The notes beneath the pieces are model-generated. The model searched no databases. It was not told the origin of the DNA and worked only from the letters and a program-made list of their open reading frames with translations. This document shows, piece after piece, positions 8,438-17,943 of a DNA stretch of 45,755 nucleotides; position 1 is the first letter of the stretch, and each line of letters starts with the position of its first letter. Origin of the DNA: Prevotella sp. (lineage in GTDB: Bacteria > Bacteroidota > Bacteroidia > Bacteroidales > Bacteroidaceae); contig JALEVZ010000048.1 of assembly GCA_022788105.1 (NCBI GenBank), forward strand, positions 1 to 45,755. Reading direction: 5' to 3'. Position numbers and translations under genes: made by a program.

Positions 8438-9811
8438 TTACTGGTAACCCTTGTTCTGCTGTTTAGCGATGGTGGGGTTAGACTCCAGCTCTGACAGAGG
8501 GATGGGATAGATGCGATGGTAGTCGTTCACCTCGAGAGTCTTGCTGATGAGACCCTTTGTGATGGGGAGGTTCCAACGGCGCAGGTCGAACCAACGATGA
8601 CCCTCGTAGCAAAGCTCATGACGGCGCTCGAGGTTGATCTGAGCCATGAACTCCTCCTTTGTAGAGTAGGTCTTGTCTGTCCAGCCGGTGATGCGGTTCT
8701 TGCGGAGCTGGTTGAGCAGACTGTTAGCCTCGCCCATTCCGCCAGCCAGGTTTGCCTTTGCCTCAGCCATGATGAGCAGCATCTCTGATGAGCGGAGCAT
8801 CTTCTCGTTTACCAGACCCACCTTTGCGGTAGCACCCTTGTGCTTGATGATGCGCTTCACTGGCACGTTGTCGCGGTCGAGACCATCGTCGATGAAGAGT
8901 GCGAGACGTGTGTCGGCGGGGTCGAAGCTGTTGATGATCTCCTGTGAAGCCTCGAACAAGCTACTCTTGTCGTCCCAGAAGAACTCGTTGCCGAGCCTCT
9001 CGTCGTTGGCAGTACGGTTGATGCTGAAGAGCACCTCCTTTGTTGAACGGTCAATCCAGATGTTGGGATACTCGCTGATAGAGGCTATGGGGTTGGCGTC
9101 GAGCACCTGCTTAGCAGTCTTGTAGGCGTTGTCATAGTCTTTTGCGTAGAAGTAGATACGAGCCATGAGAGCGCGTGCAGCGTCCTTAGAGGCATATCCG
9201 TTGTTTGCCGGATGGTCTGCAGAGAGCTTAGAGACGGCCTCGTTGAGGTCTCTGAGCAGGAATGTGTAGCACTCCTCCACGCTGTTGCGTCCGAGTGTCT
9301 CGAACAGCACGGGCTTGTCGGTGTATGGCACGCCGTAAGAGGCCTTGTCGTTGAAGTCGGAGAAGAAGCGCACGAGGTCGAAGTAGAAGTATGAACGCAG
9401 GAAGATGGCGTTGCCCACGATGTCGTCGAGCTCCTTCTTGTCGGCGTCGGTCTCAGCCTTCACCTTTGTAGAGTTGTCGATGAGAGTGTTGGCCTCTGCT
9501 ATCACTCCGTAGAATGAAGACCACAGTCCGCTGTGGTCGCCAGTAGATGCGCTGTATGTCCACTTGTAGTTGTCGTCGTGTGCGCCACCGTTCTGTCCGC
9601 CCTTTATCACGTCGTCAGAGAGAGTGGCTGTTGCGCCGATGGTTGTTTTCCACGACGCTTTTGAGAATACACCGTTAAGCGACTGCTTCAGTGTCGATAC
9701 GCTTGTGGAAATCTGGCTGTCGCCCACCTTGTCAGTAGGTGTGAGGTCAGTAAAGTCGCACGCGGTCAGTGCCAGTGCGGCAAGTCCTATTATTGCTTTT
9801 GTAAGTTTCAT
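8438..9811 (-). CDS. RagB/SusD family nutrient uptake outer membrane lipoprotein
   Basis: 457 aa; lipobox LALTACDF; SusD C-terminal ERRHELCYEGHRWFDLRRW ... YPIPLSELESNP. Confidence 0.97.
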   Translation of the reverse strand: MKLTKAIIGLAALALTACDFTDLTPTDKVGDSQISTSVSTLKQSLNGVFSKASWKTTIGATATLSDDVIKGGQNGGAHDDNYKWTYSASTGDHSGLWSSFYGVIAEANTLIDNSTKVKAETDADKKELDDIVGNAIFLRSYFYFDLVRFFSDFNDKASYGVPYTDKPVLFETLGRNSVEECYTFLLRDLNEAVSKLSADHPANNGYASKDAARALMARIYFYAKDYDNAYKTAKQVLDANPIASISEYPNIWIDRSTKEVLFSINRTANDERLGNEFFWDDKSSLFEASQEIINSFDPADTRLALFIDDGLDRDNVPVKRIIKHKGATAKVGLVNEKMLRSSEMLLIMAEAKANLAGGMGEANSLLNQLRKNRITGWTDKTYSTKEEFMAQINLERRHELCYEGHRWFDLRRWNLPITKGLISKTLEVNDYHRIYPIPLSELESNPTIAKQQNKGYQ

Positions 9812-9825
9812 AATGGTCGTTGGTT

Positions 9826-12800
9826 TTAGAAGTTGATGTTCAGACCGAATGTGAATACACGCGGTGAGGGATAGATCATGGCGTCGGTGCCACTGCTGGT
9901 CTCAGGCTCCATACCGCTGTAGTCGGTGATGGTTAAGAGGTTCTCGCCCTGGAGATAAACCTGTGCTGAGCGCACGAGCTTAATCTTGTTGAGCAGCGAC
10001 TGCGGCAGAGTGTAGCCGAGGCGCAGAGTCTTCAGCTTGAGGTACGAAGCGTTCTCGAGGAACTGCGATGCCCAGGGGCTCGGGTTGTTCTGTGCGTCGA
10101 AGCGTGCGATGTTGGTCACGTCGCCCGGCTTACGCCACATGGTGAGCATGTAGGCGGGCTTGTTGCCGTTGAACGCATGGTTGTCGACATACCAGCGTGC
10201 AGAGTTCATGATGTAGTAGTCGAAGGCATAAGAGAAGTTTGCCGAGAGTTCGAAGCCCTTATAAGAGAGGTTGGTGAAGAATCCACCGAACCAAGGAATC
10301 TCGTATGACTTGAACTTGTCTACGAGGGGAGCCTCGTCGATCTTCTCTGTCTTTGTGCCGTCAGCCTTGTAGAACTGCACCTCACCGTCGTCGGGGTTGA
10401 CGCCTGCCCACTCTACCATGTACCATGTGCCGAGCGCCTTACCCACCTCATAGAGGTTGTCGCCGTCGACGAACTTGTTTTCAGCATTTGCCCATACGCC
10501 GAGGTCGGTAATCTTGTTCTTGTTGTAGCTGATGTTGCCACCGATGGTCCAAACGAAGTCAGACTTGATGGGAGTAACAGCGAACGAGAGTTCAACACCA
10601 CGGTTGGCGATAGAACCGGCGTTGGTAGGAATCTGGCTGAAGCCTGAGATCTGAGAAATCTTCTTAAACATCAGCAGGTCCTTTGTAGTCTTGTTATAGT
10701 AGTCGAGCGAGAGGCTTACGCGGTTGTCGAAGCCCTTGAAGTCAACACCGAAGTCGAACTGTCGCGAGGTCTCCCACTTCAGGTCGGGGTTACCAGCCTC
10801 TATGCGTACGTAGCCGGGGTTGCCGTTGTATGATGTCTTGCCGTAGCCTGTGAATGTCACGAAGTCGCCGATGCCGTCCTGGTTACCGTTGGTACCCATG
10901 CTGGCGCGCACCTTCAACTGGTTAATCCAATTGATGTCTTTGAGGAACTCTTCGTTCTCCATGTTCCATCCAGCACCGATAGACCAGAACATAGCGTGCT
11001 TGTTGCTGCCGACGAACTTTGAAGACTCGTCGTAACGGAGGCTGGCAGAGAGGTCGTAGCGGCGGTCGTAGGTGTAAGCCCACTGTGTGAAGTAAGACAA
11101 CAGGTTGTTGTGAGTCTTAGAACCGTCGATGGTAGGCTTGAACGCTGACGAGCCAGTCTTGTCGCCGATACCTGCTGGCGAGTTGGTCATGAACTGGTCG
11201 AGGTCGTAACCTGTCTGGTTGAAGCCAGAGTAGATGCGGTCATACATTTCCATACCTATCACGCCCGACACCATGTGCTTGCCCGCGAATGTGCGGTTCA
11301 TGTTCAGGGTGTTGGTCCATGTGTAGTAGCGTGTGTCGCTGGTGCGCTGGCTCAGATAGCCGTGGTTGTTCACTGCCTTCGGGTGGTCGCGGTCGAGCGA
11401 TGTCATGCCCTTGCGGTTGTAGTAGTCGAGACCGAAGCTTGTCTTGAAGCGCAACCAGTCGGTGATGCGTGCGTTCAGGAACGCTGTGCCCACCATGCGG
11501 TAGAGCTGTGTCTCACGGTTGAAGTATTTCAGGATGAGCGTGGGGTTGTCGCCCTGAATCCAGTCTTCCGGTGACTCATACGGATAAGCGAGCAGAGATG
11601 TGAACCAGGGGTTCTGCCAAGAATAGCGTCCCTCACCGGTGCTCGGGTCGGAAGTGTGGGTGTCAGAGTAGCCGATGCTCAGGTTTACACCCATGTCGAA
11701 CACGCGGTTAATCTTTGTGCTCACGTTGATGCGAGTGTTGTAGCGTTCCATCTCAGAGCCGCGGAGCGCACCCTGCTGGTCAAGATAAGAGCCAGAGATA
11801 TAGAACTTTGTGCGGTCGTTGCCACCAGAGAGTGACACGCTGTGCTCCATAGAGAACGCGTCGTGGGTCATCTCGTCCATCCAGTCGGTGTCTGTGGCAC
11901 GAGCCTTTGTCAGACGGTCGCGACCAGAGGTGAGCGTAGCCATCTCTGTGGGGGTCAGTGTGCCGTTCTTCTCCTTTGCCTCGAGTGCGAGGAGATACAT
12001 CAGCGGGAACGCCTTAGAGTTGGGGTTTGCCTCGGCGCAGTAGGTCTGGTAGAGAATGTTCTCAGGACCTGTCATCATGCGCGACTTCGGGTCGCGGAGC
12101 ATGGAGAGGCTCATCTTCGTAGAGTAGCTCACCTGCACGCGGCCGGCAGCACCCTGCTTTGTGGTGATGACGATCACACCGTTGGCACCACGCGAACCGT
12201 AGATGGCTGTTGACGAAGCGTCTTTGAGCACCTGTATGTCGGCGATGTCGTTGGCGTTGAGCGATGCAAACTGTGCTGCCTCTATCTCGTTGCCGTCGAG
12301 GATGTAGAGCGGAGTGTTGCTACCGTTGATAGAACCTGTACCGCGAATACGAATCTTTACGTCGTTGCTACCAGGCTGTGACGAGCCTGTAGAGATGAGC
12401 AAGCCCGGCACACGGCCCTGCATACGGTCTTCGAGTGAAGACGAGGTGTTGCTCTCAATCTTCTTGCCGCTCAGCTCCTGTATGGAGCCAGTAATCTGAC
12501 TACGCTTCACGAGGTTGTAGCCCACTACTACTACCTGGTCCAGCGAGTTGATGTCTTCTGCGAGTCGCACGTTCACAACGTTGCGTCCGCTTACGTTTAC
12601 AGTCTCTGTAGCGAAACCCACATAGCTCACAGAGATGCGGGTAACGTTTTCGGGAAGCGACAACCTGAAGTTGCCGTCGATGTCGGTAATGGTCTTCACA
12701 GCAGCGCCCACAGCCGATACGGTGGCACCGATTACGGGCTCACCATTGCTGTCTACCACGTTGCCGGTCACGGCACGTGTCTTAGCCTGTTGTGTGACAG

Positions 12801-12921
12801 TTGTAACATTCAAACCGATTGGCGCAGCGGCAGCCGACTGCTGTCGTGCGATGGCAGAACTTGTACCGAAAAGTCCGGCGGCAAGCATGGCCACGAACAA
12901 GGTTAATTCCGGTTTTTTCAT
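9826..12921 (-). CDS. SusC/RagA family TonB-linked outer membrane protein
   Basis: 1031 aa; CarboxypepD_reg-like GNVVDSNGEPVIGATV, plug region VVVVGYN ... VLKDASSTAIYGSRGANGVIVITTK, terminal VFTFGLNINF. Confidence 0.97.
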   Translation of the reverse strand: MKKPELTLFVAMLAAGLFGTSSAIARQQSAAAAPIGLNVTTVTQQAKTRAVTGNVVDSNGEPVIGATVSAVGAAVKTITDIDGNFRLSLPENVTRISVSYVGFATETVNVSGRNVVNVRLAEDINSLDQVVVVGYNLVKRSQITGSIQELSGKKIESNTSSSLEDRMQGRVPGLLISTGSSQPGSNDVKIRIRGTGSINGSNTPLYILDGNEIEAAQFASLNANDIADIQVLKDASSTAIYGSRGANGVIVITTKQGAAGRVQVSYSTKMSLSMLRDPKSRMMTGPENILYQTYCAEANPNSKAFPLMYLLALEAKEKNGTLTPTEMATLTSGRDRLTKARATDTDWMDEMTHDAFSMEHSVSLSGGNDRTKFYISGSYLDQQGALRGSEMERYNTRINVSTKINRVFDMGVNLSIGYSDTHTSDPSTGEGRYSWQNPWFTSLLAYPYESPEDWIQGDNPTLILKYFNRETQLYRMVGTAFLNARITDWLRFKTSFGLDYYNRKGMTSLDRDHPKAVNNHGYLSQRTSDTRYYTWTNTLNMNRTFAGKHMVSGVIGMEMYDRIYSGFNQTGYDLDQFMTNSPAGIGDKTGSSAFKPTIDGSKTHNNLLSYFTQWAYTYDRRYDLSASLRYDESSKFVGSNKHAMFWSIGAGWNMENEEFLKDINWINQLKVRASMGTNGNQDGIGDFVTFTGYGKTSYNGNPGYVRIEAGNPDLKWETSRQFDFGVDFKGFDNRVSLSLDYYNKTTKDLLMFKKISQISGFSQIPTNAGSIANRGVELSFAVTPIKSDFVWTIGGNISYNKNKITDLGVWANAENKFVDGDNLYEVGKALGTWYMVEWAGVNPDDGEVQFYKADGTKTEKIDEAPLVDKFKSYEIPWFGGFFTNLSYKGFELSANFSYAFDYYIMNSARWYVDNHAFNGNKPAYMLTMWRKPGDVTNIARFDAQNNPSPWASQFLENASYLKLKTLRLGYTLPQSLLNKIKLVRSAQVYLQGENLLTITDYSGMEPETSSGTDAMIYPSPRVFTFGLNINF

Positions 12922-13413
12922 ACTTTTTTGATTAATGGTTTATAAATTGTTAGTATGTAGCACGTTTTCTTTGCAGCTGCCTTTACGGGACGTTCTGTTA
13001 GACAAGACAGTACACGCACCGCGGCTCTTGCGCGGAAGTTGTTGCTGGTGGATATTTTATGCTGTGGCCTTACAAATGCCGTTACAGCTTATGTTGTTTC
13101 TTGTTTTGTCGCGTTTTTAGTCGTTTAACTAAATGTTTCAGTAGATTCGCCCAGGGACGTCGTGACGTCTTGGTGTTTTTTTACATTGTCGTGGTTTAGG
13201 CGATGGTTTTTAGTTGTCGTTTTTGTGGTGTTTTTATGGAGTTTGTGGCTCTTGTAAGAGCAGAGTGCCTCCCGTGGTGCAGCCGCAGGGCTGCCGTGGG
13301 TGTCTTTTCATCGGTGAGCGCCGGCGGCACATGATGTGTGTCAGCCAGTCGCACCGTAGTATGGATTTTTTATGTCTTTCGGCTCCGCCGCGGGGCGTCG
13401 CCGGGTTGAGTCT

Positions 13414-14904
13414 TTATTTGTTTAGCTTCCAGACGCAGCCGTCTTTGGTGTCCATCACCTCGAAGCCAGCGTCTTTGAGCGCGTCGCGTATCTGGTCGCA
13501 GGTACACCAGTCTTTGTTGGCGCGTGCCTTCGAACGGAGGTCGAGCACCATGTCTACCACTTTGCCAAATGCCTCTTCACGCTCGCCGCTGTCGGCGGAG
13601 CGGTCGTCGCGCAAGCCGAGCACGTCAAACGCGAAGGTGTGCATGGTGTCGGCGAGCAGCTTCAGGTCGTCAGCGCTGATGGTGGCCTTGTGGTCGACGA
13701 GCTTGTTCACCGTGGTGCATGCCTCGAACAGATGGCTGATGACCTGCGGTGTGGCGAGGTCGTCGTTCATGGCGTCGTAGCATTTGTCTGCCAATGTGGT
13801 GGCGAGGCGGTGGGTGTCAGCGTCGCTCTCTGTGGCGGTCTTCACGCGGCAGAGGTCGGCAATGCCGTTCATCAGGCGCTCCAGTCCCTTCTCGCTTGCC
13901 ATGAGTGCTTCGTTGGAGAAGTCTACGGTGCCGCGGTAGTGGGCGGAGAGTATGAAGAATCGTATGGTCATGGGCGAGTACGCCTTGTCAAGCGAGGGGT
14001 GTGTGCCCTTGAAGAACTCTTCGAGTGTGATGAAGTTGCCGAGGCTCTTGCCCATCTTCTGTCCGTTGATGGTGAGCATGTTGTTGTGCATCCAGTAGTG
14101 CACCATCTGGTCGCCCTGCGACGCCACAGCCTGTGCTATCTCGCACTCGTGGTGTGGGAACACGAGGTCCATGCCGCCACCGTGTATGTCGAAGTGTGCG
14201 CCGAGGTATTTGCGACCCATCGCCGTACACTCGCAGTGCCATCCTGGGAAGCCGTCGCTCCAGGGGCTGGGCCAGCGCATGATGTGTTCGGGCTGTGCCT
14301 TCTTCCACAGTGCGAAGTCGGCCTGGTTGCGCTTCTCGCCTACTCCGTCGAGCTCTCGCGACGCGTCTTTCACGTCGTCGAGGTTGCGACCAGAGAGTAT
14401 GCCGTAGTGGTGCTGCTCGTTATATTTCTTTACGTCGAAATATACCGAACCGTTGCTTATGTATGCAAAGCCGTTGTCGAGTATCTGCTGCACGAGCTGC
14501 TCCTGCTCTATGATGTGGCCCGTAGCGTGAGGCTCAATGCTGGGTGGCAACACGTTGAGGGCGTCCATGGCGGCGTGGTAGCGGTTGGTGTAGTACTGCG
14601 CTATCTCCATTGGTTCGAGCTGCTCGAGGCGCGCCTTCTTCTCTATCTTGTCATCGCCGTCGTCGCCGTCGTGCTCCAGGTGTCCCACGTCGGTGATATT
14701 GCGCACGTAGCGCACCTTGTAGCCGATGTGTTTGAGGTAGCGGAAGAGTACGTCAAACGTGATGGCGGGACGCGCGTGTCCCAGATGCGGGTCGCCGTAG
14801 ACGGTCGGTCCGCAGACATACATGCCCACATTGGGTGCATGCATCGGTTTGAACAGTTCTTTCTGACGAGTAAGCGTGTTGTATATAATTAGAGGCTGTG
14901 CCAT
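13414..14904 (-). CDS. cysS: cysteinyl-tRNA synthetase
   Basis: start trimmed to [11 protein letters not shown] at 14904; motifs [18 protein letters not shown] (HIGH) and KMGKSLGNF (KMSKS-like). Confidence 0.96.
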   Translation of the reverse strand: MAQPLIIYNTLTRQKELFKPMHAPNVGMYVCGPTVYGDPHLGHARPAITFDVLFRYLKHIGYKVRYVRNITDVGHLEHDGDDGDDKIEKKARLEQLEPMEIAQYYTNRYHAAMDALNVLPPSIEPHATGHIIEQEQLVQQILDNGFAYISNGSVYFDVKKYNEQHHYGILSGRNLDDVKDASRELDGVGEKRNQADFALWKKAQPEHIMRWPSPWSDGFPGWHCECTAMGRKYLGAHFDIHGGGMDLVFPHHECEIAQAVASQGDQMVHYWMHNNMLTINGQKMGKSLGNFITLEEFFKGTHPSLDKAYSPMTIRFFILSAHYRGTVDFSNEALMASEKGLERLMNGIADLCRVKTATESDADTHRLATTLADKCYDAMNDDLATPQVISHLFEACTTVNKLVDHKATISADDLKLLADTMHTFAFDVLGLRDDRSADSGEREEAFGKVVDMVLDLRSKARANKDWCTCDQIRDALKDAGFEVMDTKDGCVWKLNK

Positions 14905-14988
14905 AATATCACTTTTCCTATTGATAATGTTGCTTGTTGTTAGTTGCCTGAGATTGATTCTCTGTCTGCCACGGACAGGTTTCGGGTG

Positions 14989-14996
14989 CAAACTTA
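14989..14996 (-). promoter_or_regulatory. -7 box (TAAGTTTG) upstream of cysS
   Basis: caaactta on + is TAAGTTTG on -; about 85 bp upstream of the trimmed cysS start. Confidence 0.5.
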
Positions 14997-15183
14997 CAAA
15001 AAAAATTTGATTTAATGAAAAATAACTGTTCAATTTTTATGGCACGACTTACGAATGTGTCGTGTGGCAGCGGTGGAGTGGTGGGCTTGGTGGTTACTGG
15101 CAGTGTGGTGGTTGGTGTCTGCTGGCAGTGTGTGTATAGCATGGCGGCAGTTGTTGTGTGTGTTGTCTGCCGCCATGCGAGGT

Positions 15184-16119
15184 TTAGAGGTTTATGGTTT
15201 TGTCTACAAAGTAGCGTGGGCGTCGTTTCACTTCGGTATAAATCTTTCCGATATACACGCCTGTGATGCCCACGCCGGTGGTCACTACGCCGCCAATGAA
15301 CCACAACGACACGAGTATCGACGTCCAGCCCTCTATGGTGCGGCCTGTGAAGTGCTCGTACAGGGCGTAGACTATGATAATCAGCGCCACGAGCGTCATG
15401 GTGAGTCCTGCGAAGGTGATGAACTTCAGTGGCGCGGTGGAGAACGATGTGATGCCGTCGATGGAGAAGCTTATCATCTTCTTCAACGGATATTTAGACT
15501 CGCCAGCGGTGCGGGCGGTGCGGTCGTAGTAGACATATCCCTCGTTGAAACCCAGCTGCCGCACTATGCCACGCAGGAACATGTTGCGCTCGGGATATTG
15601 CATGAGAGCCTGCACGGCGCGGCGTGTCATCATGCGGAAGTCGGCGTGGTTGTAGAGCATGTTCTTGTCGGCGGTCTGCATCACGCGGTAAAACGCCTGT
15701 GCCGTGGTGCGTTTAAACCACGTGTCGGTCTTGCGCTCTTTCCTCACGCCGTAGACTATGTCGCAGCCTTGCAGCACCTGGCGTGCCATGTCTACGATGG
15801 CAGACTCGTCGTCTTGCAGGTCGGCGTCGATAGACACGGTGGCGTCGCACTTGTCGACAGCCTGTTCCAGTCCTGCCCACAGCGCGTTCTGGTGGCCTAC
15901 GTTATGGGCGAGCTTCAGTCCTGACACCTCGGGGTGACGGTCGGCGGCGTCGCTGATGAGTTGCCATGTGCGGTCGCGGCTGCCGTCGTCGACAAGCAGC
16001 AGACGTGCCTCCACCGACAGCTCGTCGCGGAGACGTGTGATGAGTGCTGTCAGTCGCTCCAACGACCACGGCAACACTTCTTCTTCATTGTAGCACGGAA
16101 TAACGATGTATAGTTTCAC
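15184..16119 (-). CDS. glycosyltransferase family 2 (DPM1/GtrB-like) with C-terminal TM helices
   Basis: 311 aa; IPCYNEEEVLP, VDDGSRDRTW, SIDADLQDD; two C-terminal hydrophobic helices. Confidence 0.93.
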   Translation of the reverse strand: MKLYIVIPCYNEEEVLPWSLERLTALITRLRDELSVEARLLLVDDGSRDRTWQLISDAADRHPEVSGLKLAHNVGHQNALWAGLEQAVDKCDATVSIDADLQDDESAIVDMARQVLQGCDIVYGVRKERKTDTWFKRTTAQAFYRVMQTADKNMLYNHADFRMMTRRAVQALMQYPERNMFLRGIVRQLGFNEGYVYYDRTARTAGESKYPLKKMISFSIDGITSFSTAPLKFITFAGLTMTLVALIIIVYALYEHFTGRTIEGWTSILVSLWFIGGVVTTGVGITGVYIGKIYTEVKRRPRYFVDKTINL

Positions 16120-16178
16120 CTTTATAGATTGTTTTTAATGTTTAGTCTAATCAATAGGGGGAGAAGGCGGCTTTCGGG

Positions 16179-16523
16179 AGCCCCTCTCCAGCTCTCCCCA
16201 CCGGGGAGAGGGCTTGGCTTCTTGGAGGGCTTTTCCTTGAGAGCCCTCTCCGTCTCACTTCGCTGGAAAGAGAGGAGCGGGCGCGTTTTGCTTGAGAGCC
16301 CTCTCCGTCTCACTTCGCTGGGGAGAGAGGAGCGGGCGCGGGGGCGTTTTGGTGGCGGCTGACGCCGCTGGTACTATCGGGATAGGGCGGCTGGCATTTC
16401 CAGCCTTACTAGATGTTCTAGATATTCTAGAAGGCGGCATTAGCCGCCTGACCAGAGGAATAGCTCCCTCCCACTGGCGACAGCCCTACCCTCTCCCCGG
16501 CTGGGGAGAGATGGAGAGGGGCT
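16179..16523. repeat. Composite palindromic element, copy 2
   Basis: same ends and core as 6541-6807; internal duplicated gagagccctctccgtctcacttcgctgg block. Confidence 0.75.
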
Positions 16524-16690
16524 GTTTTTACCTTTAACCGACCATCTCCTCCATCAACGGCCCTCTCCCCGGCTGGGGAGAGACGGAGAGGGGCTGTTTT
16601 TACCTTTAACCGACCATCTCCTCCATCAACGGCCCTCTCCCCGGCTGGGGAGAGATGGAGAGGGGCTGTTTTTACCTTTTTACCCTTTTA
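16489..16690. repeat. 72-bp tandem repeat (about 3 copies) extending the right end of the composite element
   Basis: ccctctccccggctggggagag...caacgg starts at 16489, 16561 and 16633. Confidence 0.9.
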
Positions 16691-16713
16691 CCTTTTTACC
16701 TTTAAAAGTCCCT

Positions 16714-17337
16714 TTAAACATAGTTCGCCATTATCAGCACGAAGGCGACGGCTTGTCCTGTGAGAAATCCCGCCACCACCTGCCACAGCGTGTGTTGCAG
16801 GAGCACCATGCGACTTGTGCCCACCATGCCGCCAACGACGAACACCAGACACAGCCACCACATAGGGTTGAAGCCAAAGAGTATGGCAAACGCCTGCAGC
16901 GACCCTGCCACGCCACCTATCGCCGCGGTGTGGGTCGATATTTTCCACCAGATGTTTATCATGGCGCAGCACATCTGTATGGCGAGTGCCGCCATGAGTA
17001 TGATGGTCATAAAATGGGGTATGTGTCCTGTCTCCATGATGGTGTAGCACAGGGCGTAGCACATGATGGAGATGACGTATGGCACCATACGCTTCTCCTT
17101 GCGCCCCAGCTCCCACAGCGTCCAGCCGTGGTAGTGGCGGTAGAAACGTATGAGCAGCGTGGGCATGAGTATGGTGAACAGATACACCATGCCCACCACG
17201 CGCAGCTTGTATGCCAGCGGTGCAATGTTGAGGTAGCTGAACATGAACATCACCACAAATCCTACCAACGACAGGTAGAACGGTGTGAACACCATGCTCA
17301 GCACTCGTGCAGCCAATATAAGATGTTTCTCTTTCAT
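16714..17337 (-). CDS. PAP2-like integral membrane protein
   Basis: start trimmed to MKEKHLILAARVLS at 17337; about 207 aa, several TM helices, C-terminal GTSRMVLLQHTLWQVVAGFLTG resembles PAP2 region; upstream ORF extension is repeat DNA. Confidence 0.7.
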   Translation of the reverse strand: MKEKHLILAARVLSMVFTPFYLSLVGFVVMFMFSYLNIAPLAYKLRVVGMVYLFTILMPTLLIRFYRHYHGWTLWELGRKEKRMVPYVISIMCYALCYTIMETGHIPHFMTIILMAALAIQMCCAMINIWWKISTHTAAIGGVAGSLQAFAILFGFNPMWWLCLVFVVGGMVGTSRMVLLQHTLWQVVAGFLTGQAVAFVLIMANYV

Positions 17338-17381
17338 ATATCCGAAACTCACACTATTAGAAGGAAGAGTGAAAAATAGAA

Positions 17382-17831
17382 GCCCCTCTCCAGCTCTCCC
17401 CACCGGGGAGAGGGCGGGCGCGAGCGCGTTTTTGCTTGAGAGTCTTCTCCGTCTCACTTCGCTGGGGAGAGAGGCGGGCGCGAGCGCGTTTTTGCTTGAG
17501 AGCCCTCTCCGTCTCACTTCGCTGGGGAGAGATGGGCGGGCGCGAGCGCGTTTTGCTTGAGAGCCCTCTCCGTCTCACTTCGCTGGGGAGAGAGGGGCGG
17601 GCGCGAGCGCGTTTTGGTGGCGGCTGACGCCGCTGGTGATAGTGAATAGTACGGATAGCAGAGCTATCCTTGCTAGAAATTCTAGGGCGGCTGGCATAGC
17701 CAGCCTTACTAGATGTTCTAGATATTCTAGGAGGCGGCATTAGCCGCCTGACTAGAGGAATATATCCCTCCCACTGGCGACAGCCCTACCCTCTCCCCGG
17801 CTGGGGAGACGGAGGGGGCTGTTTTACCTTT
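17382..17831. repeat. Composite palindromic element, copy 3, with about 60-bp internal tandem units
   Basis: ttgagagccctctccgtctcacttcgctggggagagaggcgggcgcgagcgcgtttt repeated; same core and ends as copies 1-2. Confidence 0.8.
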
Positions 17832-17943
17832 AACCGCCCATCTCCTCCATCAACGACCCTCTCCCCGACTGGGGAGAGATGGAGAGGGGCTTTTTTACCT
17901 TTTTACCCTTTTACCTTTTTACCTTTAAAAGTCCCTTTAAAAA

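Noticed and set aside
13639-14892. 417-aa ORF antisense to cysS
   Set aside because: Shadow ORF caused by codon bias of cysS
17338-17517. N-terminal extension of the PAP2-like ORF (MRRRGLSSKNALAP...)
   Set aside because: Encoded by the composite repeat element; membrane protein start fits MKEKHL at 17337
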